Positions 41,375 to 50,390 of a DNA stretch of 64,000 nt are shown here, in pieces. The translations under genes were made by a program, and so were the position numbers. Positions within the stretch are counted from its first letter, which is position 1; each line of letters opens with the position of its first letter. Below the pieces are notes generated by a model, which ran no database searches, was not told the DNA's origin, and saw only the letters and a list, made by a program, of their open reading frames with translations. Origin of the DNA: CAVRRZ01 sp963723745 (GTDB lineage Bacteria > Actinomycetota > Actinomycetes > Mycobacteriales > Geodermatophilaceae); assembly GCA_963723745.1 (NCBI GenBank), contig CAVRRZ010000004.1, positions 804,201 to 868,200 on the forward strand, given 5' to 3'.

Positions 41375-42421
41375 GTGACTGCTGCCCGCCCCCTCGCGCC
41401 CGAGCGCACCGTGCGCACCTGGCCCTCACGGGGCCGGCCGTCGCAGGAGCCCTCGGCACCGGAACGCCGGGTTCCGCCGCGGCCGAGCGCACCCGCGGAC
41501 GACGACCCGCGCCGGCGGTCGCCCCAGGAGGTGGAGGCGCTGGTCACCGAGCACCTGCCGCTGGCCTCCTTCGCCGTGAACGCAGTGGCCGCACGCATCT
41601 CGCTGCCGAGCCACGTCAGCCGCGACGATCTCGTCTCCTGCGCGCACGTCGCCCTGGTCGAGGTCGCCAAGCGGTTCGACCCGTCGGCCGGCGCGACGTT
41701 CGCCACCTATGCCCTCACCCGACTGCAGGGCGCCGTCCTCGACGAGCTGCGCTCGGGCGACTGGGCCAGCCGCTCCGTGCGGGCAGCGGCCCGCCGTACC
41801 GATGCCGCCGCCGACGCGCTGGCGATGAGCCTCGGCCGCCCGCCGACGCGTGCGGAGCTGGCCGCGAGCCTCGGCATGAACCGCACCGAGCTGGAGTCGC
41901 TCCAGGTCGACGTCCACCGCGCGGTCATGGTGAGCATCGACGCCGAGACCGGCCCGGACGGCGGGTCCCTCGACCTGCCCGACACCGCGGAGTCCCCCGA
42001 GCGCGCGGTGCTGCGGGGCGAGCGGGCCCGGTACCTGCAGGAGGCGATCCGCGCCCTGCCCGACCGGCTGGGCGAGGTCGTGGAGCGCAACTTCTTCGGC
42101 GACGAGTCGCTCACCGACATCGCCGAGGACCTCGGCGTGACGCTCTCCCGCGTCTCGCAGATGCGTGCGCGTGCGCTGACCCTGCTGCACGCGGCCATGA
42201 GCGAGATCTGGGAAGGCACCGCCGTCCCGGCCGACGGCGGTGTGCGGGCCCGCAACCAGCAGAAGGCCTACCTCGACCGCGTCTCCGCCCGCTCCCCGGG
42301 CGGCTCCTCCCCCGCCGCCGGGACCCGGGGCGACGACCGACCGCCCGCCCCACCGATCCGACCGCCGGCCCGCTCGGGATGGCGAGCCCCCGGGCGAGGA
42401 TCGGCCGCCCAGCCCGCCTGA
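41375..42421 (+). CDS. fliA: FliA/WhiG-type RNA polymerase sigma factor (sigma-28 class)
   Basis: A 348-residue sigma factor. Region 2: VNAVAARISLPSHVSRDDLVSCAHVALVEVAKRFDPSAGATFATYALTRLQGAVLDELRSGDWASRSVR. Region 3: ADALAMSLGRPPTRAELAASLGMNRTELESL. Region 4: ALPDRLGEVVERNFFGDESLTDIAEDLGVTLSRVSQMRARAL. The order and sequences match the FliA/WhiG group. Extra Pro-rich ends of about 55 and 60 residues. GTG at 41375 follows GAGAGAGAAG. Likely directs flagellin transcription. Confidence 0.92.
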   Translation: MTAARPLAPERTVRTWPSRGRPSQEPSAPERRVPPRPSAPADDDPRRRSPQEVEALVTEHLPLASFAVNAVAARISLPSHVSRDDLVSCAHVALVEVAKRFDPSAGATFATYALTRLQGAVLDELRSGDWASRSVRAAARRTDAAADALAMSLGRPPTRAELAASLGMNRTELESLQVDVHRAVMVSIDAETGPDGGSLDLPDTAESPERAVLRGERARYLQEAIRALPDRLGEVVERNFFGDESLTDIAEDLGVTLSRVSQMRARALTLLHAAMSEIWEGTAVPADGGVRARNQQKAYLDRVSARSPGGSSPAAGTRGDDRPPAPPIRPPARSGWRAPGRGSAAQPA

Positions 42422-42515
42422 CCGGCCTCCCCGCGGCCGCGCTCGTGCCATGAGTGCCGATTGAGGGGGAAACCGGCTGCGCTCACCCGAACGGGTGGGG
42501 CGCACGGGAAAAAAA

Positions 42516-42545
42516 TCAACAGTTCGACTCAAACCCTGCCGATCA
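42516..42545 (+). promoter_or_regulatory. Sigma-28-type promoter of flagellin gene
   Basis: GCCGATCA at 42538-42545 matches the sigma-28 -10 element (GCCGATAA). A weak upstream element TCAACAG (42516-42522) lies 15 bases before it. It faces fliC, giving a leader of about 75 bases. Confidence 0.5.
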
Positions 42546-42569
42546 CTGGCCGTAACAGCCTGTGCACGG

Positions 42570-42591
42570 CCCGCAGCACGGATGCAGCGGG
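42570..42591 (+). promoter_or_regulatory. CsrA-type GGA-loop hairpin in flagellin leader
   Basis: CCCGC-A-GCA-CGGA-TGC-A-GCGGG folds into a hairpin that shows GGA in its loop, the CsrA recognition pattern. A second GGA site overlaps the ribosome site (CCAAGGAGGAA, 42613-42623), 37 bases further on. Confidence 0.6.
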
Positions 42592-42627
42592 ATCAACCAG
42601 GACGACCCTTTTCCAAGGAGGAACACA

Positions 42628-43878
42628 GTGGGTCTGCGCGTCAACAACAACATCGCGGCGCTCAACGCGTACCGCAACCTGTCGGCTACCGACAACCAGA
42701 TGAGCAAGTCGCTGGAGAAGCTCTCCTCCGGCTTCCGCATCAACCGCGCCGCCGACGACGCAGCCGGGCTCGCCATCTCGGAGGGCCTGCGCTCGCAGAT
42801 CGGTGGTCTGAAGGTCGCCGTCCGCAACACCCAGGACGGCATCTCGGTCGTGCAGACCGCTGAAGGTGCGCTCACCGAGACGCACAGCATCCTCCAGCGC
42901 ATGCGCGACCTGTCGGTGCAGGCCTCCAACTCGGGGTCCCTGTCCGACGCCGCCAAGGGCAACATCCAGTCCGAGGTCGTCCAGCTGAAGGCCGAGCTCG
43001 ACCGGATCGCCAGCACCACCTCGTTCAACGGCAAGAAGCTGCTGGACGGCACCTTCAACGCTGCCTTCCAGGTCGGCGCCAACGCCGGGGAGACCATCAC
43101 CGTCAGCCTGAGCAGGGCCATGGGCGCCACCGGCCTGGGTGTCGGCGGCATCGACGTCACGGGCGTCGGTCTGTACACCAACGGTGCGGCTGCGGCCGGC
43201 CGGGTGACCACGACCAACGCCGGTGCCGCCAACGCGGAGCTGCTGTTCACCGCGTCGGGCACCGACAACTTCAGCGGCGCTGGCGCCACCGCGACCGTGG
43301 CGTCGTTCGAGCGGCTCACCGGCACCATCGCGGTCGCCGGCAAGTCGTTCGACCTCGGTTCGGTCGACTACAGCGGCGTCACCACCGTCGCTGGTGCCCT
43401 GACCACCCTGAACACCGCCGCCAGGTCCGCCCTGGGCCTTGCGACGGACCCGTTCACCAGCGGTGCGGTGACGACCCTGACCTTCCAGGTCAACGACCCC
43501 ATCACCGACTACACCGGCGCTGCCGGTGCCGCGATCGGCGGCGCCACGGCCACCGCCCAGCAGATCGCGGCCGCCACCCCGGTGTTCACGGCCGGTAGCG
43601 GCGCGTCGGCGGCGATCGACGCCCTCGACACCGCCATCTCGACGGTGTCGAAGGTCCGCTCCGACATCGGTGCTCTGCAGAACCGGTTCGACCACACGGT
43701 CAACAACCTCAACGTCGCGGTCGAGAACCTGACCGCGTCGGAGAGCCGCATCCGCGACGCCGACATGGCGCAGGAGATGGTGGCGTTCACGCGCTCCCAG
43801 ATCCTGTCGCAGGCCGGCACCGCGATGCTCGCGCAGGCCAACCAGGCCTCGCAGGGCGTCCTGCAGCTGCTCCGCTGA
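42628..43878 (+). CDS. fliC: Flagellin
   Basis: A 416-residue filament protein. N-terminal D0/D1: GLRVNNNIAALNAYRNLSAT, SSGFRINRAADDAAGLAISEGLRSQIGG, NTQDGISVVQTAEGALTETH. C-terminal: LGALQNRFDHTVNNLNVAVENLTASESRIRDADMAQEMVAFTRSQILSQAGTAMLAQANQASQGVLQLLR (IGALQNRF seen as IGALQNRF in frame). The middle (about 180-330) is a variable Ala/Thr/Gly-rich surface domain. GTG at 42628 follows AAGGAGGAA. Closed by a strong terminator. Confidence 0.96.
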   Translation: MGLRVNNNIAALNAYRNLSATDNQMSKSLEKLSSGFRINRAADDAAGLAISEGLRSQIGGLKVAVRNTQDGISVVQTAEGALTETHSILQRMRDLSVQASNSGSLSDAAKGNIQSEVVQLKAELDRIASTTSFNGKKLLDGTFNAAFQVGANAGETITVSLSRAMGATGLGVGGIDVTGVGLYTNGAAAAGRVTTTNAGAANAELLFTASGTDNFSGAGATATVASFERLTGTIAVAGKSFDLGSVDYSGVTTVAGALTTLNTAARSALGLATDPFTSGAVTTLTFQVNDPITDYTGAAGAAIGGATATAQQIAAATPVFTAGSGASAAIDALDTAISTVSKVRSDIGALQNRFDHTVNNLNVAVENLTASESRIRDADMAQEMVAFTRSQILSQAGTAMLAQANQASQGVLQLLR

Positions 43879-43921
43879 TCCCTGATCGGCCGACCAGCTA
43901 GCAACGCGTAGCACCCCGGCG

Positions 43922-43953
43922 TGAGGGGGGAGGCCTCCGGGCCTCCCCCCTCA
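43922..43953 (+). terminator. Terminator after fliC
   Basis: A 14-bp perfect stem (TGAGGGGGGAGGCC and complement) with a TCCG loop at 43936-43939, starting 43 bases after the fliC stop. It isolates fliC from fliD. Confidence 0.9.
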
Positions 43954-43997
43954 TCCACAACCTGCCCCGTTCGATCCACCCAGGAGGTCACCGGACC

Positions 43998-45359
43998 ATG
44001 AGCATGAGCATCGACGGCCTGATCTCCGGGATGGACACCACCACCCTCATCAGCCAGCTCATCCAGGCCGAGGCCGGGCCGCAGACGGCCCTGAAGTCCC
44101 GCCTGTCCACGACCCAGACCGCCGCGTCGGCCTACCGCACGGTGAACAGCGCCTTCGCCGCCCTGCGCTCCGCGGCCGAGGCCGCGCTCAAGGCCGACGC
44201 CTGGACGCCGGTGAAGGCCTCTTCCTCCGCCCCGACCTCGGTCGTCGCGAGCGCCGCGAACGGCGCGACCACCGGCTCGCTCACCTTCGCCGTCAAGAGC
44301 ACCGCGACGGCGCACTCCATCGTGTCCCCGGCCAACTGGACCGCCGCGACCGACCCGCACGGCCTGACCTCGCCGCTCGACGTCCTGGACGAGAACGGCG
44401 TCTCCGTCGGGACGATCACGATCACCGGCAGCACGCTGAGCGACGCCGTCAACGCCATCAACGCCAGCTCGTTCGGCCTCGCCGCCGCGGCGGTCAACTC
44501 CGGCAACGGCACGTTCCGCCTCCAGGTCACCGCCAAGGAGACCGGGGCCGCGGCGCAGTTCGACCTCGGGTCGCCCGGCACGTTCACCGCGACGACGGTC
44601 GGCAGGAACGCCGTCCTCACCGTCGGCGTCGACTCGACCTACGACGTCGAGTCGCCGACGAACACCTTCGAAGGCCTCCTGCCCGGCGTCACGCTGACCG
44701 CCGTCAAGGCCGACCCGCTGGCACCGGTCACCGTGACCGTCGGCGCCGACCCCGAGGCCGTCGCCGCCAAGGTGCAGGCCCTCGTGGACGCTGCGAACGG
44801 CGCGATCACGCAGGTCAAGACGTATACCAGCAACGCCAAGGGCAGCACCGCGGCGCTCAAGGGCGACTACACCGTCGGCCAGCTCGCCGGCCAGCTCCTC
44901 GCCGCCGTCTCGTCCGCGATCGGGACCGACGGCTCCCCCGCCCAGGTCGGCTTCCAGCTGACCAAGGACGGGAAGATCAGCTTCGACAAGGGCACGTTCC
45001 TGTCGGCACTGGCCGACGACCCGGGGATGGCCCAGCGCATGGTCGCCGGCAACGACGCCGGGTTCGGCCCGGACGGGGTGTCCGGCACCGCCGACGACGT
45101 CGCCGCGAGCGGCATCGCCGGCCGACTGCTCGGCATCGCCCGCGCCGCCTCGGACAGCGCGACCGGCTCGCTGGTCAAGCTCGCCGAGGGCAAGGACTCG
45201 CTGGTCCAGGACATCCAGGACCGCATCGAGGCCTGGGACCTGCGGCTCGCCAAGCGCAAGGAGACGCTGGTCCGGCAGTTCACGGCCATGGAGACCGCGC
45301 TGAGCTCCCTCAGAAACCAGTCGACCTGGCTCGCCGGCCAGCTCAACTCCCTCTCCTAG
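43998..45359 (+). CDS. fliD: Flagellar filament cap protein FliD
   Basis: A 453-residue cap protein. N-terminal SIDGLISGMDTTTLISQLIQAEAGPQTALKSRLSTTQTAASAYRTVNSAFAALRSAAEA is the FliD_N signature; the end KRKETLVRQFTAMETALSSLRNQSTWLAGQL is FliD_C. ATG 43998 lies 11 bases after AGGAGG. Heads the fliD-fliS-fliT-like operon. Confidence 0.94.
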   Translation: MSMSIDGLISGMDTTTLISQLIQAEAGPQTALKSRLSTTQTAASAYRTVNSAFAALRSAAEAALKADAWTPVKASSSAPTSVVASAANGATTGSLTFAVKSTATAHSIVSPANWTAATDPHGLTSPLDVLDENGVSVGTITITGSTLSDAVNAINASSFGLAAAAVNSGNGTFRLQVTAKETGAAAQFDLGSPGTFTATTVGRNAVLTVGVDSTYDVESPTNTFEGLLPGVTLTAVKADPLAPVTVTVGADPEAVAAKVQALVDAANGAITQVKTYTSNAKGSTAALKGDYTVGQLAGQLLAAVSSAIGTDGSPAQVGFQLTKDGKISFDKGTFLSALADDPGMAQRMVAGNDAGFGPDGVSGTADDVAASGIAGRLLGIARAASDSATGSLVKLAEGKDSLVQDIQDRIEAWDLRLAKRKETLVRQFTAMETALSSLRNQSTWLAGQLNSLS

Positions 45360-45417
45360 GACCTGACGCCCCAGCCCTGGCCCAGCACCCCTCTCCCACG
45401 CTCCAGGAGTCCTCCCG

Positions 45418-45807
45418 ATGAGTGCCGCTTCCCTCCGTGCCCGCTACCTCGGTGACGCCGTCGCGACCGCCTCCCCGCAGCAGGTGCTGGTGATGCTCTA
45501 CGACCGGCTGGCCCTGGACCTCGAGCGGGCGCAGGCCGCGGTCACCTCGGGCGACCGCGAGGAGGCCTCCGAGCAGCTGCAGCACGCACAGTCGATCGTC
45601 CTCGAGCTGCTCTCGAGCCTGCAGGTCGACGCGTGGGAGGGCGGCCCCCGCCTCGCCGCCCTCTACAACTGGCTGATCAGCGAGCTCGTGCAGGCCAACG
45701 TCAAGCTCGACGGCAACCGCATCTCGTCGTGCCGGCAGGTCGTCGAGCCGCTGCGCGACGCGTGGCGCCAGGCGGCTGCTTCGCTGGCGGGCACGGCCGC
45801 GTCGTGA
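45418..45807 (+). CDS. fliS: Flagellin chaperone FliS
   Basis: A 129-residue helical chaperone that holds flagellin until export: ARYLGDAVATASPQQVLVMLYDRLALDLERAQAAV, then LLSSLQVDAWEGGPRLAALYNWLISELVQANVKLD. Full length. Its stop overlaps the next start (GTGA). Confidence 0.93.
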   Translation: MSAASLRARYLGDAVATASPQQVLVMLYDRLALDLERAQAAVTSGDREEASEQLQHAQSIVLELLSSLQVDAWEGGPRLAALYNWLISELVQANVKLDGNRISSCRQVVEPLRDAWRQAAASLAGTAAS

Positions 45808-46163
45808 CCGAACCCCGACCGACGACGGCGGCCGGCCCGGCCCCCGCACCGGTCGACTGGGCCGCCGTGCTGACCGACCTCGAGGCCGACGTGCGGGCAG
45901 CCGAGGATTCCCTGGCCCGCGGGCGGGCCGACGAGATCGCCGCCTGGGGCGGCCTGGGCCGCGACTGGGTGCCGCCGTCCGGACTGGGCAGCCTGCCCCC
46001 CGACCTGCGGGAGCGCGCCGCGCGGCTGCTGCAGCACCAGCTGGCCGTGGCGGAGGCGCTCGTCGAGCGGATCACCCAGTCGCAGCGGCAGCGCGACGTG
46101 GCCGCCCGGATGTCCTACGGCGCGACGCGACCGGTCGCCGCCTACATCGACCGCGCCCTCTAG
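45804..46163 (+). CDS. FliT-position hypothetical protein
   Basis: A 119-residue helical protein from GTG 45804, overlapping fliS by 4 bases. Segments VDWAAVLTDLEADVRAAEDSLARG and LLQHQLAVAEALVERITQSQRQRDVAARMSYG look like a small coiled chaperone. By place and size it could be a FliT-like cap chaperone, but sequence identity to FliT is not evident by eye. Followed by two hairpins. Confidence 0.65.
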   Translation: MTEPRPTTAAGPAPAPVDWAAVLTDLEADVRAAEDSLARGRADEIAAWGGLGRDWVPPSGLGSLPPDLRERAARLLQHQLAVAEALVERITQSQRQRDVAARMSYGATRPVAAYIDRAL

Positions 46164-46183
46164 CCCTCCCGAGCTCTCCGCCC

Positions 46184-46251
46184 GGCGACGATCCCCCGCG
46201 GGCGATCGTCGCCGAACGGCCCGGTTCCTTCGCCAGCGAAGGACCCGGGCC
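46184..46251 (+). terminator. Double terminator after the fliD-fliS operon
   Basis: First hairpin GGCGACGAT/ATCGTCGCC (46184-46192 with 46205-46213). Second: 16-bp stem with one mismatch (46218-46233 with 46236-46251), followed by TTTGTG. A classical terminator. Confidence 0.88.
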
Positions 46252-46555
46252 TTTGTGCACTAGCGGCCTCGACGCGACCGAACGGCCACGGAAGTTGCCA
46301 GCAGTTCGCGCCCCTCGACTCGTCGGACACGGCAAGGTCACCGGTGGCCACAGCCGCCCCACCCGCCCGACGAGCCCTCCCCTGCCCCGCCCGTTCGGGG
46401 GAATCCGGTCAGCCGCGCAGGCCCGGGTGCCGATGAGGGAGGAGCACGGACAGCAACGCTCTCGCCACGGATCGGCGGACCCCGGCACTCGTTCGCGAGT
46501 GCTATCCGCGTACCCGGAGGTCGATCGTGTCCCCCTCTTCCCGCCGGCCGATCCC
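46252..46555. other. Leader region of the flgB operon
   Basis: No gene is evident; the frame running into flgB from upstream has no homology. A GCCGATGA at 46429-46436 with TCAG 16 bases upstream (46409-46412) may be a sigma-28-like promoter, giving a leader of about 110 bases. GGAGG at 46517 has a GTG nearby that is out of the flgB frame. Confidence 0.4.
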
Positions 46556-46906
46556 ATGATCGGCGACGCCACCATGTCGGCGCTGCACAGCGCCCTGGAC
46601 GGCCTCGCCATGCGCCAGCGCGTCACCGCCGACAACATCGCGAACATCAACACCCCGGGCTTCCTCGCCGGCCGGGTCGACTTCGAGTCGTCGTTGCGCG
46701 GCGCCCTGGCCAGCGGGGACGACCCGTCCGGCGCGCGAAGCACCGTGGCCCGCTCGCTCGAGCCGACGAACACCAACGGCAACAACGTCAACCTCGACGC
46801 CGAGACGCTGATCGCCACGGAGACCGGGCTGCGCTACCAGCTCGCCCTCAACGCACTCGACGGCAAGTACAACTCGCTGCGCACCGCGCTGCGGACGCAG
46901 GGTTGA
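46556..46906 (+). CDS. flgB: Flagellar basal-body rod protein FlgB
   Basis: A 116-residue proximal rod protein: SALHSALDGLAMRQRVTADNIANINTPGFLAGRVDFESSL at the start is the rod-family D0 signature, and the end ETGLRYQLALNALDGKYNSLRTALR is typical of FlgB. Start could be ATG 46556 or 46574; neither has a strong ribosome site. First gene of the long basal-body operon. The stop overlaps flgC by one base. Confidence 0.92.
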   Translation: MIGDATMSALHSALDGLAMRQRVTADNIANINTPGFLAGRVDFESSLRGALASGDDPSGARSTVARSLEPTNTNGNNVNLDAETLIATETGLRYQLALNALDGKYNSLRTALRTQG

Positions 46907-47310
46907 TGAGGATGTTCGACACCTTCGCCATCTCCGGGTCCGGCCTGCTCGTGCACCGCAAGTGGCTCGACGCCGTCTCGGACAACATGGCCAACATCAA
47001 CACCGTCACCCGCACCGACGAGAACGCCTTCCAGCAACGGCTCATCCACGCCGAGGCGATCGAGTACGGGACGGGCGAGGGGGGCGTTCGCGTCGCCCGC
47101 GCCGAGTTCGGCTCGGCCGAGGGCCGGATGGTCCATCAGCCGGACCATCCGCTGGCTGACGAGAACGGCTACGTGAAGTACCCGGACATCGACCTGGGCG
47201 GCCAGATGGCCGAGATGATCATGGCCCAGCGCGGCTACCAGGCGAACCTGGCCGTGGTGCAGCGGGCCACCGACGCCTACCAGGCCGCCCTCCAGCTCGG
47301 GAGGCGGTGA
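46906..47310 (+). CDS. flgC: Flagellar basal-body rod protein FlgC
   Basis: A 134-residue rod protein: FDTFAISGSGLLVHRKWLDAVSDNMANINTVTRTDENAFQQR and VKYPDIDLGGQMAEMIMAQRGYQANLAVVQRATDAYQAALQLG. ATG 46906 overlaps the flgB stop (TGATG). Normal length. Confidence 0.94.
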   Translation: MRMFDTFAISGSGLLVHRKWLDAVSDNMANINTVTRTDENAFQQRLIHAEAIEYGTGEGGVRVARAEFGSAEGRMVHQPDHPLADENGYVKYPDIDLGGQMAEMIMAQRGYQANLAVVQRATDAYQAALQLGRR

Positions 47311-47624
47311 TGACGAGCCCACTCGGCGGCATCGTCCCCGTCGGCATCGGCGCCCTCGGCGGAGTTCCCGCCACTCCGCCGCCCCTGGCGACCGGCGAGG
47401 GAGGCGACGGTTTCGCCGCGGTCCTCGCCGCGACCTTCGACAACCTCCAGAGCACCCGTGCCGCCTCCGACGGCCTGCTCAAGCAGGCCATGACCGGAGA
47501 CCTGAAGGACGTGCACGACTACATGATCGCCAGCTCTGAAGCCAGCATCGCGACCGAGATGGTCGTGTCCATCAAGAACAAGGCCGTCGAGGCCTTCAAC
47601 GAGATCATGAGGATGCCCGTCTGA
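47310..47624 (+). CDS. fliE: Flagellar hook-basal body protein FliE
   Basis: A 104-residue adapter between the MS ring and rod, and the first exported substrate. C-terminal signature: LKQAMTGDLKDVHDYMIASSEASIATEMVVSIKNKAVEAFNEIMRMPV. One-base overlap with flgC. Confidence 0.93.
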   Translation: MTSPLGGIVPVGIGALGGVPATPPPLATGEGGDGFAAVLAATFDNLQSTRAASDGLLKQAMTGDLKDVHDYMIASSEASIATEMVVSIKNKAVEAFNEIMRMPV

Positions 47625-49213
47625 TGAAGTCGGCACTCGCCGAGACGGTGGAGCGCGCCCGCGCCACCTTCTCCACGATCAGCCTGGGGCAGAAGGTCGT
47701 CATCGGCCTCCTGCTCGCCGGGCTGCTTCTCGGCGGGTTCTTCTTCGTCCGCTGGATCACCGCACCGACGCAGGCCCCGCTGTTCTCGAACCTGGCCTCG
47801 ACCGACGCCTCGGCGATCGTCGAGGAGCTCAACGCGGCGGGTGTCTCCTACGAGCTCACCGACGGCGGGCAGACGATCATGGTCGCCAAGGACGCGGTCT
47901 ACGACCTGCGGCTGCAGATGAGCGGCCAGGGCCTGCCGGCCGGCTCCGAGACCGGATACGCGCTGCTGGACGAGCAGGGCATCACCACCAGCGAGTTCCA
48001 GCAGCAGGTCTCCTTCCAGCGGGCGCTGGAGGGTGAGCTGTCCAAGACCCTGAAGTCGCTGGCCGGCGTCCGGCAGGCGATCGTCCACGTGGCCCTGCCC
48101 AAGGACGAGGTCTTCGTCACCGAGCAGAAGCAGCCCACCGCGTCGGTGCTGCTCGACCTCGCGCCGGGCACGACCCTGTCCGGCGAGCAGATCATGGCCG
48201 TGACCAACCTGGTGTCCTCCAGCGTCCAGGACATGGACCCCGACCAGGTGACCGTGGCCGACTCCACCGGGCAGGTGCTGTCGGCCCCCGGCACCGGGGC
48301 GACGGCGGCCGCCGGTGACGCCCGGTCGCAGGTGGAGCGCGACTACGAGGGCCGGCTGCGCGAGAACGCGCAGGCGATCCTCGACCGCGTCGTCGGCCCC
48401 GGCCGCGCGGTGGTGTCGGTGCGCGCGGACGTCGACCTCTCCCAGCGGGAGAGCACCTCGGAGACCTACACCTACGACGACGACACGCCCCCGCTCTCGG
48501 AGAGCACCACCGAGGAGAACTACAACGGCGGCGGCGTGCCGGTCGGAGGGGTGCTCGGGCCGGAGAACATGCCGGACGCGGCGAACAACGCCGGTGGTGA
48601 CTCCAGCTACGAGAAGACGTCCACCACCGCCAACAACTCGGTCGACAAGACCGTCGAGACGGTCAAGGGCGCCCCCGGTGGGCTCAACCGGCTCACCGTC
48701 TCGGTGGTGATGGACGCCACCGTCGCCGGCGCCCTCAACCAGGGCCAGATCGAGGACCTGGTGGGCAACGCCGTCGGCCTCGACGCGGCCCGGGGCGACG
48801 ACATCACCGTCGCCGCGATGCCCTTCGACACCGCCGCGGCCGACGCCGCGGCCGCCGACATGGCGGCCGCCCGCGAGGCCGAGGAGCAGGAGAAGCTCTG
48901 GTCGATGGTCCGCTCCGGCGCCATCGCCGCCGGCATCGTGCTCGTCGTCCTGATCGTCTGGCTGCGCTCGCGCCGGCGCCAGGAGGTCGAGGAGGACTAC
49001 GAGCCGCTCGAGCTGTCCGACGACATGCTCGCCGAGCTCGACCGCCTCCGGGTGGCGAGCAGCCGCGAGGAGGCCCAGATCGACAACCGGGCCATGGAGC
49101 TCGAGGCGGCCGAGCGGCAGAAGGTGCGCGGCGACATCTCGACGATGGTCAGCGAGCGCCCCGACGAGGTCGCGGCCATGCTCCGCGGCTGGCTGACCGA
49201 GAACAAGGCGTGA
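47624..49213 (+). CDS. fliF: Flagellar MS-ring protein FliF
   Basis: A 529-residue membrane ring protein. TM helix 1 (VVIGLLLAGLLLGGFFFV, about 25-43), ring-building motifs (LFSNLASTDASAIVEELNAAGVSYEL, LDEQGITTSEFQQQVSFQRALEGELSKTL), TM helix 2 (AIAAGIVLVVLIVWL, about 432-446) and the C-terminal FliG-binding segment (MVSERPDEVAAMLRGWLTE). Family length. Overlaps fliE by one base. Confidence 0.95.
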   Translation: MKSALAETVERARATFSTISLGQKVVIGLLLAGLLLGGFFFVRWITAPTQAPLFSNLASTDASAIVEELNAAGVSYELTDGGQTIMVAKDAVYDLRLQMSGQGLPAGSETGYALLDEQGITTSEFQQQVSFQRALEGELSKTLKSLAGVRQAIVHVALPKDEVFVTEQKQPTASVLLDLAPGTTLSGEQIMAVTNLVSSSVQDMDPDQVTVADSTGQVLSAPGTGATAAAGDARSQVERDYEGRLRENAQAILDRVVGPGRAVVSVRADVDLSQRESTSETYTYDDDTPPLSESTTEENYNGGGVPVGGVLGPENMPDAANNAGGDSSYEKTSTTANNSVDKTVETVKGAPGGLNRLTVSVVMDATVAGALNQGQIEDLVGNAVGLDAARGDDITVAAMPFDTAAADAAAADMAAAREAEEQEKLWSMVRSGAIAAGIVLVVLIVWLRSRRRQEVEEDYEPLELSDDMLAELDRLRVASSREEAQIDNRAMELEAAERQKVRGDISTMVSERPDEVAAMLRGWLTENKA

Positions 49214-49226
49214 GGGAGGTCAGGGC

Positions 49227-50306
49227 ATGAGCATCTCGAGCGTCGAGCAGCTGGTGGGCCTGCTGCCTCCCGGCGGCGGGGCTGCATCGGCTCCGGAGCC
49301 GCGGGCCGAACTGCCCGGGCTGCGCAAGGCCGCGGTCTTCCTCGCCCAGATGTCCAAGGAGGAGGCCGGCGTCCTGCTGTCCAAGCTGCGCCCCCGCGAG
49401 GTCGAGTCGCTGACCCGCGAGCTCATGCGGCTGGGTTCGGTGGAGCCCGAGGACGTCGACGGCGTCATGAACGAGTTCCACGGCCTGATGACCGCGCAGC
49501 GCTACGTGGGCCGTGGTGGCGTCGACTTCGCCCGCGAGATCCTGGCCGCCGGCCTCGGCGAGGACAAGGCCGAGGGCATCCTGTCGCGGCTCAACGTCGT
49601 CTACACCGAGGTGCCCTTCGCCTCGCTGCGCAACGCCGACGTCCGCCAGCTGGTCACCTTCCTCAAGGACGAGCACCCGCAGGTCATCGCCCTGGTGCTC
49701 GCGCACCTGACCGCCGCCCAGTCGGCCGAGGTGCTCTCCGGCTTCGCCCCCGATCAGCAGGCCGAGGTGGCCCACCGCATCGCGACCATGGACCGGACGT
49801 CGCCGGACATGGTGCGCGTCGTCGAGGAGGAGCTGCAGCGCCGGATGGGCTCGATCCTGGCCCACCAGGACATGAGCACCGTCGGCGGCGTCGAGACCCT
49901 CGTCGAGATCATCAACCGCTCGCCGCGGCCCACCGAGCGCTCCATCCTCGAGTGGCTCGACGGCGCCGACCCCGAGCTCGCCGAGCAGGTCCGCTCGCAG
50001 ATGTTCGTCTTCGAGGACATCGTCACCATCGACGACCGCTCCCTGCAGCTGGTGCTGCGCGAGGTCGAGGCCAACGACCTGGCCACCGCGCTGAAGGGGG
50101 TGCGCCCCGACGTCCGCGACAAGGTGCAGCGCAACCTCTCCGAGCGTGCTGCCGAGAACCTCGCCGAGGAGATCGAGCTGCTCGGCCCGGTGCGCACCCG
50201 CACGGTCGAGGAGGCGCAGGCCAAGGTCGTGGCGGCCATCCGCACCCTCGAGGAGCAGGGCGTCCTGACGCTCAACCGCGGAGGCGACGATGAGTTCGTC
50301 GCGTGA
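49227..50306 (+). CDS. fliG: Flagellar motor switch protein FliG
   Basis: A 359-residue rotor protein. N-terminal FliF-binding region (GLRKAAVFLAQMSKEEAGVLLSKLRPREVESLTRELMRLG), the middle domain with EHPQVIALVLAHL, and the C-terminal torque helix (DRSLQLVLREVEANDLATALKGVRPDVRDKVQRNLSERAAENLAEEIELLGPVRTRTVEEAQ), with charged residues that face MotA. Followed by a GA-rich spacer. Confidence 0.95.
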   Translation: MSISSVEQLVGLLPPGGGAASAPEPRAELPGLRKAAVFLAQMSKEEAGVLLSKLRPREVESLTRELMRLGSVEPEDVDGVMNEFHGLMTAQRYVGRGGVDFAREILAAGLGEDKAEGILSRLNVVYTEVPFASLRNADVRQLVTFLKDEHPQVIALVLAHLTAAQSAEVLSGFAPDQQAEVAHRIATMDRTSPDMVRVVEEELQRRMGSILAHQDMSTVGGVETLVEIINRSPRPTERSILEWLDGADPELAEQVRSQMFVFEDIVTIDDRSLQLVLREVEANDLATALKGVRPDVRDKVQRNLSERAAENLAEEIELLGPVRTRTVEEAQAKVVAAIRTLEEQGVLTLNRGGDDEFVA

Positions 50307-50390
50307 CGACAGCCTCGGGAGCATGGCAGCGAGGAACGAGCGAGGAGCGGACCGAGGCGCGGAGTCACGCGATTGTTCGGGGCTTGGTCG
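50307..50390. repeat. GA-rich intergenic spacer, fliG-fliH
   Basis: Contains GCGAGGAACGAGCGAGGAGC, resembling the fliP-fliQ spacer at 62830-62915. It interrupts an otherwise overlapping operon. Confidence 0.4.
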
